From contig JACPYS010000043.1 in the NCBI GenBank assembly GCA_016195915.1, forward strand, positions 1-64,000: a DNA stretch of 64,000 bases, given 5' to 3'. Each line of letters starts with the position of its first letter. Position 1 is the stretch's first letter. Shown one piece after another: positions 54,498-63,700 of the stretch. Below the pieces are notes generated by a model. It did no database searches, was not told where the DNA came from, and saw nothing but the letters and a program-made list of their open reading frames with translations. The DNA is from Betaproteobacteria bacterium (GTDB lineage: Bacteria; Pseudomonadota; Gammaproteobacteria; Burkholderiales; SG8-39). The position numbers and the translations under genes were made by a program.

Positions 54498-55400
54498 TCA
54501 GTACACTCGAGCGACTTTCCAGCCGTCTTCGACAAGGAGCGCCAGCACGCCTTTTCCCCCGTACAGGTGCAGCGCGCCAACAGCGATGAAGGTTCCTCCC
54601 TTGCGCAGCTCGCGTTGCATGCGGAATGCCATGACCACGCTGCGATCGTGCAGGATGCGTTTGACGAAACCGGCGTGGTGCGCGGCAATCTCGGGGTGAC
54701 GCGCAGCCGAATCCTCCTGGATGCGCCACAGCGCCGCGAGATCGCGCGCCAGATATGCCTTCATGGTCGCCGCAGCCATGCCAGACAATTCGGCGTAGTG
54801 CGCAAGGCTGTGCCTGAGCAGCGCCACCTGCGAATCCATCGGGAAATCGTCGAATACGAATACCTGCTCCTCGATGTCCTCCAACTGGTGCAGCGGCAGG
54901 CGGCGCGCCCGCGCGCGCTCATAGAGCAGCGCATCGACGCCGGGCGCGCTGCCCTCGTTTCCCGCACCGGCGCTGCGCAGGTTGAGCAGCACCCCCCAGG
55001 GCTTGAGCTTGGTGACGAATTCCGGCTTCAGCCCGAGCGGCCCGAGGTGCTCCAGCACGCGCGCGAAGTCCTCGCGGCCGAGCTTTTCCTCGAGCGTCTG
55101 CGCGTCGAGGAACATTGCGGCCTCGAGAAAACGCTCCCGGCCGTACTGATCGGCGACGAACTCGAGCATCAGGCTGGTCGATCGCGCGAATGCGCGCTTG
55201 ACCGGCGCAGGCAGATCGGCCAGCCGTGCATCGGCAACGTGGATCGTTCCGAACACGTAGCTGGGTTTGATGCCCGGTTTCACCACGCGCCACAGCAGGC
55301 CTTGCGCAAATCGATGGTCCTCCGCTGCGCTCGCCGCCGCAACAACCAGCGCGGCCGCAATCGCCAGCCATCGAATCAGCGCGCTTGCGGAACGGTCCAC
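54498..55400 (-). CDS. TraB/GumN family secreted protein
   Basis: The 300-aa protein starts at GTG 55400 (MDRSASALIRWLAIAAALVV), which supplies a signal peptide; there is no other standard start before the mature part. YVFGTIHVADARLADLP and the C-terminal FIAVGALHLYGGKGVLALL are the paired GTxH and GAxHxxG motifs of the TraB/PrgY/GumN family, proposed as metal-dependent hydrolases. It overlaps the methyltransferase gene by 25 nt, so the two are coupled. Substrate unknown. Confidence 0.87.
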   Translation of the reverse strand: MDRSASALIRWLAIAAALVVAAASAAEDHRFAQGLLWRVVKPGIKPSYVFGTIHVADARLADLPAPVKRAFARSTSLMLEFVADQYGRERFLEAAMFLDAQTLEEKLGREDFARVLEHLGPLGLKPEFVTKLKPWGVLLNLRSAGAGNEGSAPGVDALLYERARARRLPLHQLEDIEEQVFVFDDFPMDSQVALLRHSLAHYAELSGMAAATMKAYLARDLAALWRIQEDSAARHPEIAAHHAGFVKRILHDRSVVMAFRMQRELRKGGTFIAVGALHLYGGKGVLALLVEDGWKVARVY

Positions 55401-55942
55401 AGGAACAGGCGGTGGACGTTGCCCCGCACCTCGACATCGCTCGACGCTTCCGGCGGCCACCCGGCGATGCCGAAATTGTGCGACACGATGCGTGTGCCGG
55501 GCTTGAGCGCGAGGAGTTTGGGCTTCAGCCGCGCGTTCAGCTCCGGAAAAAGGTACAGCGTGACCACGCTGGCCTCGGAAAAATCGGTCTCGAACAGGTC
55601 CTGCTTCAAGAATCGCACGCGATCCGTCACTCCCGCCGAGCGCGCGGCGGCCGCTGCATCGGCCACACGGCGCGAATCGATATCCACACCGACGCCTCGC
55701 GTGCCGAAGCGCCTCGCCGCACTGATCACGATGCGCCCGTCGCCGCAACCGAGATCGTAGAGCAGGTCGCCGGGACCGAGCTTTGCCATGTCGAGCATCT
55801 CTGCAACCACCTCCTCCGGTGTCGAGACGTAGGGCACATCGAGCTTCACGTCGGCCGGCGGCAGGACGGAACAGGAGGCAAGCAGCATCGCCACCGCACT
55901 GCCGCAAGCGCGTGCGCCGGCTCGCCGAAAATCGGGGAACAT
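55376..55942 (-). CDS. Lipoprotein-like SAM methyltransferase
   Basis: The 188-aa protein has an N-terminal signal peptide with a lipobox (AMLLASC, Cys at about residue 24). The rest is a class I methyltransferase: LLYDLGCGDGRIVISAARRF binds SAM, then GVGVDIDSRRVADA and VVTLYLFPELNARLKP. A SAM enzyme with an export signal is odd, because SAM is cytoplasmic. It may remain inside, or be a non-methylating SAM-binding protein. It overlaps the TraB/GumN gene and starts 6 nt after thioredoxin. Confidence 0.85.
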   Translation of the reverse strand: MFPDFRRAGARACGSAVAMLLASCSVLPPADVKLDVPYVSTPEEVVAEMLDMAKLGPGDLLYDLGCGDGRIVISAARRFGTRGVGVDIDSRRVADAAAAARSAGVTDRVRFLKQDLFETDFSEASVVTLYLFPELNARLKPKLLALKPGTRIVSHNFGIAGWPPEASSDVEVRGNVHRLFLWTVPQAR

Positions 55943-55948
55943 CAGGCG

Positions 55949-56338
55949 CTATTCCACCGCGCTCTTTTCTGCCGCCTTGTTTTCCGCAGCGGCGATTTCC
56001 TGCCTCACCTTATCCATGTCGAGCGCCTTGGCCTGCGCAAGCACCTTCTCCAGCGCGCTCGCGGGCAGCGCGCCCGGCTCCTGGAACAGCACGAGCTGTT
56101 CGCGAAACACCATCAGAGTCGGTATCGAACGGATGTTGAACGCGCCCGCAAGCTCCCGCTGCTCTTCGGTGTTGACCTTGGCGAATACCACGTCGGCGTG
56201 CGCGTCCGAGGCCTTTTCGAACACCGGCGCGAAACCCCGGCACGGGCCGCACCAGGGTGCCCAGAAGTCCACGATCACCATCGAGTTGCCCGTGACCACG
56301 GATTCGAAGTTGTCGCTGTTCAGCTCGATGGTCGCCAT
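55949..56338 (-). CDS. Thioredoxin-family protein
   Basis: The 129-aa protein has the active site WCGPC in VDFWAPWCGPCRGFAPVF and the cis-Pro in IRSIPTLMVF. It starts MATIELNSDNFESVV. A charged tail of about 20 residues (KVRQEIAAAENKAAEKSAVE) extends beyond the fold. It has no signal peptide. It is the first gene of the trx-methyltransferase-TraB cluster and divergent from gluQ by 66 bp. Confidence 0.92.
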   Translation of the reverse strand: MATIELNSDNFESVVTGNSMVIVDFWAPWCGPCRGFAPVFEKASDAHADVVFAKVNTEEQRELAGAFNIRSIPTLMVFREQLVLFQEPGALPASALEKVLAQAKALDMDKVRQEIAAAENKAAEKSAVE

Positions 56339-56404
56339 CGCGGCTCCTTTCGCTCAAAATGAAACTTTACCGCATCCGCGTTGCCATTCATCGCGCGCTC
56401 GAAC

Positions 56405-57289
56405 ATGTATGTAGGACGTTTTGCACCTTCGCCCACCGGTCCGCTGCATTTCGGTTCTCTGATCGCGGCGCTCGGCAGCTGGCTCGATGCGCGCTCAGCG
56501 CGAGGCGCCTGGCTCCTGCGCATCGAGGACCTTGACTGGCCGCGCGAACAACCGGGCGCGGCTGCGGAGATCCTTTCCGTCCTGGAAGCCTGCGGCCTGA
56601 ACTGGGATGGAGAAATCGTGCTCCAATCCCGGCGCAACGATCTGTACCGGGCGGCGCTGGAGCGCCTGCGCGAAGGCGGCGCGACATATGCATGCGCTTG
56701 CACTCGCAGGGAAATTGCCGATTCCGCGCCCGCCATCGACGGCGCACGCGTATATCCCGGCACCTGCCGCGCGGGACTCGCAGAAGGCAGGGCGCAAAGA
56801 GCGGTGCGGGTGCGTACAACAGACGAGCCCGTCATCTTCGAGGACCGCCTGTTCGGCAGGCACGTGCAGTCAGTCGGGCACGAGGTCGGCGATTTCGTAC
56901 TCTGGCGCGCCGACGGGCTGTTCGCCTACCAGCTTGCGGTAGTCGTGGATGACGCCGCACAGGGAGTCACCGACGTGGTTCGCGGCGCCGACCTGATCGA
57001 CTCGACCGCACGCCAGATCCACTTGCAGCGTCTTCTGGGCCTGCCCACGCCTCGTTATCTGCACCTTCCGGTGGCGGTGAATGCAAGCGGCGAGAAGCTT
57101 TCCAAACAGACCCGCGCGAAACCGGTCGATCCGGCTTGCGCGGGTCCGGAACTCGTGCGCGCATTCGTATTTCTCGGGCATCCGCCGCCCGCCGAGATCG
57201 CGCACGCGCCACCGCGGGATTTGCTCGATTGGGGCGCGCGGAACTGGGATCCCGCGCGCATCCCCAAGCTGCGCGCCGCTTCGGACTAG
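56405..57289 (+). CDS. gluQ: Glutamyl-queuosine tRNA(Asp) synthetase
   Basis: GluQ-RS attaches Glu to queuosine in tRNA(Asp). The 294 aa contain [13 protein letters not shown] (HIGH-type motif), [10 protein letters not shown], the zinc-site [10 protein letters not shown] plus a later Cys (PGTCR), and [10 protein letters not shown] (KMSKS-type). The protein lacks the anticodon-binding domain of GltX, which separates it from Glu-tRNA synthetase. The ATG at 56405 starts the conserved [12 protein letters not shown]. Its stop overlaps the EamA stop by 4 nt. Confidence 0.93.
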   Translation: MYVGRFAPSPTGPLHFGSLIAALGSWLDARSARGAWLLRIEDLDWPREQPGAAAEILSVLEACGLNWDGEIVLQSRRNDLYRAALERLREGGATYACACTRREIADSAPAIDGARVYPGTCRAGLAEGRAQRAVRVRTTDEPVIFEDRLFGRHVQSVGHEVGDFVLWRADGLFAYQLAVVVDDAAQGVTDVVRGADLIDSTARQIHLQRLLGLPTPRYLHLPVAVNASGEKLSKQTRAKPVDPACAGPELVRAFVFLGHPPPAEIAHAPPRDLLDWGARNWDPARIPKLRAASD

Positions 57290-58215
57290 GCGCGACGCGG
57301 CGCGGCGACGCTCCAGAGCGAGGCAATCACCAGCAAGAGCGCCGCGTATTCCTGCCAGCTCGGACGCTCACCGAGAAACACCATGCCCGAGAACACGCCC
57401 ACCACGGGAATCACCAGCATGCTGATCGAGAATACCGAGACCGGGAGCGCGGTGGCGAGTTTGAGCCAGGCCCAGTGCGCCCAGGCAAACGCGATCACGA
57501 CGTTGTAGAGCACGCCGAGCGCTGCCAGCAAGGAGATCTCGGGTATCGGGCGACCGAGGTCGAATACGGCCGTGCCGATGAATATCGGCACGCCGCCGAT
57601 CAGCATGATCCAGGCGGTATAGGCGCCAACCGGCATGGCCACCGGATACCGCTTCTGCAGCACGGTGCCCAACCCCCAGGACAAAGCGGCTCCGAGCGCG
57701 AGCAGCGTGCCCAACGGCGCGGCTCGCAGCGTGGCGAGGTCCTCGCTGAGCAGTAAGGCCATTCCCGCCATGCCCAGGCCCAGACCGGTAGCGCGGCGGA
57801 CGGTCAGCCTCTCTCCGAGCACCATCATGGAAAGCGGAATCGACCACACCGGCATCGTGTAGGCAAGGATCGCAGCGCGCCCCGACGGGATCATCGACAC
57901 CCCGTAGGCGATCAGGATATTCCAGCTGGTGATGTTGAACAGCGCGAGCAGCATCAGCCGTCCCCACTGCCCGCGAGGTACGCCAAGCGGCTGTCCGCCG
58001 AGGCACAGTGCGGCGAAAAGCACCCCGGAACCCGCGCCCAGACACAAGCTGCGGAACGTCCATGGCGATACTTCGGCAAGCGCGACCTTCAATGCCGTCC
58101 AGTTGAATCCCCAGGCAATCGTCAACCCCGCGAGGATCCAGAGCAGACGCGGCGGAAGATGTTCGTGCTGGGTCTGCACTTGATTTCGGGAAGCGCGCGG
58201 CGGCAAGACTGGCAT
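57286..58215 (-). CDS. EamA/DMT-family transporter
   Basis: The 309-aa protein has ten predicted helices in two EamA repeats: [20 protein letters not shown] and [20 protein letters not shown] open each. It exports or imports a small metabolite that cannot be told. The N-terminal 20 residues are polar and could be trimmed if a later start is used. Convergent with gluQ. Confidence 0.88.
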   Translation of the reverse strand: MPVLPPRASRNQVQTQHEHLPPRLLWILAGLTIAWGFNWTALKVALAEVSPWTFRSLCLGAGSGVLFAALCLGGQPLGVPRGQWGRLMLLALFNITSWNILIAYGVSMIPSGRAAILAYTMPVWSIPLSMMVLGERLTVRRATGLGLGMAGMALLLSEDLATLRAAPLGTLLALGAALSWGLGTVLQKRYPVAMPVGAYTAWIMLIGGVPIFIGTAVFDLGRPIPEISLLAALGVLYNVVIAFAWAHWAWLKLATALPVSVFSISMLVIPVVGVFSGMVFLGERPSWQEYAALLLVIASLWSVAAPRRA

Positions 58216-58383
58216 GGACGCATTGTCGCCGACGCGGAAACCGGACAGCGAGTGTTTCGCGCCGCAGCAAATAAGCCATTGGCTCCGTTTGAAACACGGA
58301 ACCCTGGAAGCGCTTTGTTCTGGCTCGAGTTGTATTATAATTTCCAGATAAAACAGGTATTTAAAATTTTTTTATAAAAGCAC

Positions 58384-58411
58384 TTGACTTGCCAAAAAGA
58401 ATCGCCATAAT
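58384..58411 (+). promoter_or_regulatory. Sigma-70 promoter of the phasin gene
   Basis: TTGACT (58384-58389) and CATAAT (58406-58411) are spaced by 16 bp. An AT-rich stretch just upstream (58331-58378) could act as UP element. The start near 58418 lies inside TTGCTGCGGCGCAC, a TGC-rich sequence that might bind PhaR; this last point is inference. Leader about 70 nt. Confidence 0.7.
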
Positions 58412-58488
58412 TGGTATTGCTGCGGCGCACCATAACGACGCCAAACCACCGAACCCGAATTTCAACTACGTCTGAAAAGGAGATTCAA

Positions 58489-59031
58489 ATGTACGTTACC
58501 CATGAACAAATCGCGGCCGCCAACAAGGCCAGCATCGACGCCATTCTCAACCTCGCCACGAGTCAGTTCGCCGCATTCGAGCGCCTGGCGAACCTGAACG
58601 CCAACGCAGTCAAGGCCGTCTTCGAGGAGTCGCTCGCCAATACGCGCGCGCTGTCCAGCGCGAAGGACATGCAGGAATTCGTGAACCTGCAGAGCTCGTT
58701 CGCGCAGCCGGCGTTCGAGAAGGCGATCGCCTACTCGAAGAGCGTGTACGAGGTCAGCACCCAGGCGAGCGCCGAACTCGCCAAGACCGCCGAAGCGCGT
58801 GCGGCCGACTGGAACCAGAACCTCGTGTCGATGCTCGACAAGGCCGCCAAGAGCGCCCCCGGCGGCTCGGACGTCGCGGTTTCCGCGGTCAAGCAGATGA
58901 TTGCCGCCGCCAACTCCGCGTACGACAGCTTCACCAAGGCCGCCAAGCAGGCGACCGAGATCGCGGAAGCGAACGTTGCCGCCGCGACCGAAACGGTGAA
59001 GGGAATGACGAAAGCAAAAAAAGCCGCCTGA
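58489..59031 (+). CDS. phaP: Phasin (PHB granule-associated protein)
   Basis: This 180-aa phasin covers polyhydroxybutyrate granules. The start MYVTHEQIAAANKASIDA is amphipathic; LNLATSQFAAFERLANLNANAVK and FEESLANTRALSSAKDMQE are the phasin_2 core. The C-terminal part is Ala/Lys-rich (TVKGMTKAKKAA). A strong ribosome site (AAAAGGAGA) and sigma-70 promoter fit high expression. No phaC, phaA or phaB is in the window. Confidence 0.95.
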   Translation: MYVTHEQIAAANKASIDAILNLATSQFAAFERLANLNANAVKAVFEESLANTRALSSAKDMQEFVNLQSSFAQPAFEKAIAYSKSVYEVSTQASAELAKTAEARAADWNQNLVSMLDKAAKSAPGGSDVAVSAVKQMIAAANSAYDSFTKAAKQATEIAEANVAAATETVKGMTKAKKAA

Positions 59032-59167
59032 GTCCCGTTGATGGCCCGCGCGCGCACAAGCGCGCGGTCTCAACTCAGCGGATCCCGGCCGGCGCCAGAC
59101 GCCGCGCCGCCCGCATGAAAGTACGGGCAGCCAAGCAGTCGAAAAAGGCTGTCAGGCGGAAGTAGGG

Positions 59168-59193
59168 AAAACCCCGGGAAACCGGGGTTTTTC
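59168..59193. terminator. Terminator between phasin and CinA-type genes
   Basis: The stem AAAACCCCGG / CCGGGGTTTT closes on GAAA and is followed by TTCTTTC on the plus strand. It lies 136 nt after the phasin stop and 2 nt after the stop of the opposite gene, serving both. Confidence 0.85.
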
Positions 59194-59195
59194 TT

Positions 59196-59948
59196 TCAGC
59201 CCGGGGTTTCGCGCACGGGAAACCCGCGACGTGCGATTTCAGCGCGCATCTCCACCATTGCCTGCTCGACCGTGGCCGGATCGCCACGCACCCCGAGTTC
59301 GATGCGCCGGCGCGTGCCATCTTCGCCCATCGACGGCAGGGAAAACACCTTCAGCCCCGGATAACGCGCTTCGAGCGCATACATCAGGTCGGTCAGCTGG
59401 CTCTCACCCGCCCCGAACACATAGACCGACGATTCGGCGCGCGGCAGCGCATGGGCGAGATGCGCATATCTCGTATCCAACACCCACTCGATCATCGGGC
59501 GGGCCATTTGCGGAAAACCCGGTACAAAGTGGTGCTCGCCGAACGAAAAGCCTGCAATCCGATTGACCGGATTCGGAATGATTTGCGCGCCTGCCGGAAA
59601 CTCGCCCATGGCGAGCCGGTTCGGCGTGGCATCCGCGGCGAAGCGCCCGCGAATCTCGCGCTCGGCATCGGGATGCAATACCAGCGGCACACCGGCGGCG
59701 GCGGCCGCGCAGGCGCGCGTATGATCGTCCGGGGTTGCACCGATGCCGCCGAAGCTGAACACCGCGTCGCCCGATGCGAAAGTGCGCCTCAGCACGGCGG
59801 TGATGCGCGCGGGATCGTCCGCGAGATACTCGCAGTAAGCGAGGCGCAGGCCGCGCCTGGCCAATGCCTCGATGACGAAGGGGAAGTGCTTGTCCTGCCG
59901 CTTGCCGAGCAGGATTTCGTCCCCGATGATGAGCGCAGCGAAGTTCAT
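59196..59948 (-). CDS. CinA/MoaB-type molybdopterin-binding domain protein
   Basis: The 250-aa protein has the MoCF_biosynth fold seen in CinA N-terminal domains: ALIIGDEILLGKRQDKHFPF at the start and FSFGGIGATPDDHTRACAAA as phosphate-binding loop. The nicotinamide deamidase domain of full CinA is missing. A competence link is not proved for such short forms. The ATG overlaps the EI24 stop by 4 nt. Confidence 0.87.
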   Translation of the reverse strand: MNFAALIIGDEILLGKRQDKHFPFVIEALARRGLRLAYCEYLADDPARITAVLRRTFASGDAVFSFGGIGATPDDHTRACAAAAAGVPLVLHPDAEREIRGRFAADATPNRLAMGEFPAGAQIIPNPVNRIAGFSFGEHHFVPGFPQMARPMIEWVLDTRYAHLAHALPRAESSVYVFGAGESQLTDLMYALEARYPGLKVFSLPSMGEDGTRRRIELGVRGDPATVEQAMVEMRAEIARRGFPVRETPG

Positions 59949-60697
59949 GGCACTTCCCTCGCAACGCCTGCCTCGATCGGCTCGCTGCGCAGCTGCGCGA
60001 GTTCGGCGAGGCAAAAGTGAATGAAAACCAGGCCGAACACGGGGGGCGCAAAAAACCCGACGACGGGCACGTAAGCGATCAGCGCGAGCAAGGCACCCAG
60101 AACAAACATTGCGCCGCGCCTGCGGCGAAACACCGTGTTCATCTCGTGCGCCGCGCCGTGCTCGGCAAGCGCATCGTAGCGAAGAATGCGCTGGTTCGCC
60201 CAGCCCATCGCCGCGACCGGAATCAACGGCCACAGTGGCGGGAACAACCACAGCGGCAGTGACACCGCAAACAGCCCGATCATCCCCGCCAGCGCGGCCA
60301 AGCTGTTCCACAAGCTGCCCGCGAACGTGCCGCCACGCCTGCGCTCGAGTTGCGGATAGCTTCGGTGCGAAACGTGCTCCACCATCGCCGGCATCCCTGC
60401 CACGCCAAGAATCAGCAGGGCGGTAAGCTGCACGAGCGGCACCAGAAACAGCAGGATCAGGAGCTTCGCCACGAATGCGGCTGCGCTCGACAGGTCCCAG
60501 GACAGAAAGACGGACGACGACAGCACCCACTGCTGCATCAGTCCCGCCAGCCATGCCACCATCTGCGCCCAGAATACGAGCGCTGCCGTGCCCCAGAGCG
60601 CGAGCGCCGCCAGCACTGGCCAGATCATGAGCCAGAGCATGCGCGGGTGAAACAGATTACCGAGGGCCAGCAGCAGCGACCTGGCGATTCCGTGCAT
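59945..60697 (-). CDS. EI24/CysZ-like membrane protein
   Basis: The 250-aa protein has five or six helices. ILGVAGMPAMVEHVSHRSYP and LPLWLFPPLWPLIPVAAMGWANQRIL are typical of the EI24 family that includes the sulfate permease CysZ. Given the sulfur genes in this window, a sulfate role is possible but not shown. It starts 9 nt after hrpA ends and is coupled to the CinA-type gene. Confidence 0.87.
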   Translation of the reverse strand: MHGIARSLLLALGNLFHPRMLWLMIWPVLAALALWGTAALVFWAQMVAWLAGLMQQWVLSSSVFLSWDLSSAAAFVAKLLILLFLVPLVQLTALLILGVAGMPAMVEHVSHRSYPQLERRRGGTFAGSLWNSLAALAGMIGLFAVSLPLWLFPPLWPLIPVAAMGWANQRILRYDALAEHGAAHEMNTVFRRRRGAMFVLGALLALIAYVPVVGFFAPPVFGLVFIHFCLAELAQLRSEPIEAGVAREVP

Positions 60698-60706
60698 CGC
60701 GTCCTT

Positions 60707-63700
60707 TCAGCCGTTGCGGATACTCTGCCACAGTTTTGCAAGTCGTTTTGCCGAGACCGGCACCGGCGTCCTCAGTTCCTGCGCGAACAGTGCGACGCGC
60801 AATTCCTCGAGCAGCCAGCCGAACTGCTCGATCTCCGGAGTCGCGCGGCCCAGTCGCTGCCGCGCAGCGTCTTCGCGCAGCCACCCCGCATGCAGCGGCG
60901 CGAGTTCGGCGGCCAGGCGCGCATCGCGCGCCGGATCGGCGCGCAGCTTGTCCAGGCGCAAGGATACGGCCTTCAGATAACGCGGAAAATGCTGGAGCCG
61001 TTCCCACGGCGTGCGCGAAACGAAGTGCGGGTGTAACAGCCGGGCGCACTGCTGCTTCACGTCATCCGCCGCGCCCGGAAATCCATTCGCCAGCGCCGCG
61101 AGCTTCTTTTGCGCACCGGCATGTTCGGCCAGGATGGTGCCGGCCAGGCGCTGGAGTTCCTGTGCGATCAGCGTCAACCGATTGCGGCCTTCCTCGCATC
61201 GCTCCGCGAATTGCCGCTGACTCATTGGCAGCGACGCTCCAAGGAAGCTGCGCTCGAGAGCGGCCGCGACGATCTCCTTCTCGAGCGTGGTCTCGCCGCC
61301 GATGGGTGCAAACAGCATTTTTGCCGCGTTCTCCTTCGCCACCGCACGCTCGATATCGCGCAACCTCTCGCGAAACGCAATCGCAAGCAGGCGCCGCACG
61401 CCGGCCCGGTGCATTTCGCGCGCAGTTTCAGCGGAGTCCAGTACCTGCAGCACCACACCCTCCCCGTCGTCGACGAGCGCGGGATAACCGATCATGGTCT
61501 GTCCGCCGCGGCTGATTTCCATCACCTCGGCCAGATCGCCCGCCTCCCAGCTGGTGTGGCGCTCGACTCCGGTCCGCAGCGGCACATCGGCAGCGATCGC
61601 GGCCCCGGTCGCCGCGCGCAGCGCATCGCGTATTTCGGTGATGTTCCTGCCAAGCGCAAGCTGCCGGCCATGCTCGTCGATGACGCGAAACTTCATCGTC
61701 AGGTGCGGCGGCGCCGAATCGGGGCGGAATGCATCGAGCGGCACTTCCAGATTGAATTCGCTGCGGATATAGCGCGCGAGCACGGCGGCCAGCGGAGAGT
61801 CCGACGGCGGCACGGCCGATGCGAAATCTTCCGCGAATTCGGCGAGCGGTCCCAGTTTGTGCCTGAGCCGCTGAGGCATGGACTTCGCGAGCGTCTGCAC
61901 CTTCTCCTTGAGCAGACCCGGCACCAGCCATTCGCACCGCGCGGCCGAAACCTGGTTGAGCAGCGCCACCGGCACCGTCATGGTCACGCCGTCGCGCGGC
62001 GAGCCCGGCTCGAAGTGATACTCGAGCGCGAACTCCGACAACCCCACGCGCAACACCGGCGGGAAATTGCCGGTGGTAATCCCCGCCGCCTGGTGGCGCA
62101 TCAGGTCTTCGCGCCGCAGGTAGAGGAGTTTCGGATCGCTCCGCTCGGCGTCCTTGCGCCACTTTTCGAAATCAGCCCCGTTGTGGATCCCTTCCGGAAC
62201 CCGGCTGTCGTAAAACGCGAAGATCAGCTCGTCGTCGACCAGGATGTCCGGCCGGCGCGATTTGTGTTCGAGCCGCTCGATTTCACGCAGCAGGCGCCGG
62301 TTGTGCTGGAAGAACGGCGCACGCGTTTCATACTCTCCCTCGACGAGCGCGGAGCGGATGAAAAGCTCACGCGCGAGAAGCGGATCGTGCGGGCCGTAGT
62401 TGACGCGCCGGCCCACGTACACCGGCAGGCCATAGAGCGTGCCGCGCTCCATCGCAACCACCTGCGCGCGCAATTTTTCCCAGTGCGGGTCTTCGCGGCT
62501 GCGCTTCAGGAGATGCGCGCCGAGTTCCTCCAGCCACTGCGGCTCGATCACCGCGGCGCAGCGCGCGTAAAGTCGCGTGGTCTCGGCAAGTTCCGCTGCG
62601 ACGATCCACCGTCCGGGCTTTTTCGTACCCGTAGAGGGGTGTACCCGGAACTTGATGCCGCGTGCACCCGTGTATGCGCCGCTCTCGTCGGTTTTCAGGC
62701 CCACGTTGCCAAGCAAGCCGGCGAGCAGCGCACGATGAACGGCGCGATAGCCCTCCTGTGTCGCCACGTCTGCGCGCGACATTTTCCAGCCCATCTCCGC
62801 GACCGCGGCGTGCAACTGCGCGTGCACCGCGCGCCATTCGCGCATCCGCCCGACCGAAAGATGGCTGTCGCGGCAGGCCTCGGCCAGCTTGCGATTGGAC
62901 TTCTTGTGCTCGAGCAGTTCGCCAAAATGCTTCCACATCCTTAGGTAGGTGACGAAATCCGAGCGCGGATCGTCGAACTTGGCGTGCGCCAGGTCGGCCG
63001 CGGCCTGCCGCTCGAGCGGCCGCTCTCTCGGGTCCTGTACCGAAAGCCCCGCAGCGATCACCAGCCCCTGCTCGAGACAGTGTTCGTCGCGGGCGGCGAG
63101 AATCATGCGGCCCACCCGCGGATCGAGCGGCAGGCGCGCCAGCTCGGTGCCGAGCGGCGTGAGCTCGTTGGCCTCGTCCACCGCGCCCAGCTCGCGCAAT
63201 AGCGCGTAACCGTCGGCGATCGCGCGCGGCGGCGGGGCATCCACGAACGGAAAATCGGCGACATCGCCGAGGTGCAGGCTCTTGGCGCGCAGAATCACCG
63301 CCGCGAGCGACGAGCGAAGCACTTCGGGATCCGTGAACGGCGCGCGTGCGCCGTACTCGGCCTCCGAGTAGAGGCGTACGCAGACCCCATCCTGTACCCG
63401 TCCGCAGCGTCCGGCGCGCTGACTGGCGGAAGCACGCGAGATCCGTTCGATGCGCAATTGCTCGACCTTGTTTCGATAGCTGTAGCGTTTGACGCGCGCC
63501 ACACCCGTGTCCACGACGTAGCGGATTCCCGGCACGGTCAGCGAGGTTTCGGCGACGTTGGTTGCGAGCACGATGCGGCGTGCCCCGCCTGGCTTGAACA
63601 CCTGGTCCTGGTCCGTCGCCGACAGGCGCGAATACAGCGGCAGAATCTCCGTATGGGGCGCGTGACGCTTGCGCAGGACTTCGGCCGCGTCGCGAATTTC

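Noticed and set aside
59046-59068. GC-rich hairpin just after the phasin gene as a terminator
   Set aside because: A stem of alternating CG exists, but no T-run follows; the better terminator is at 59168-59193.
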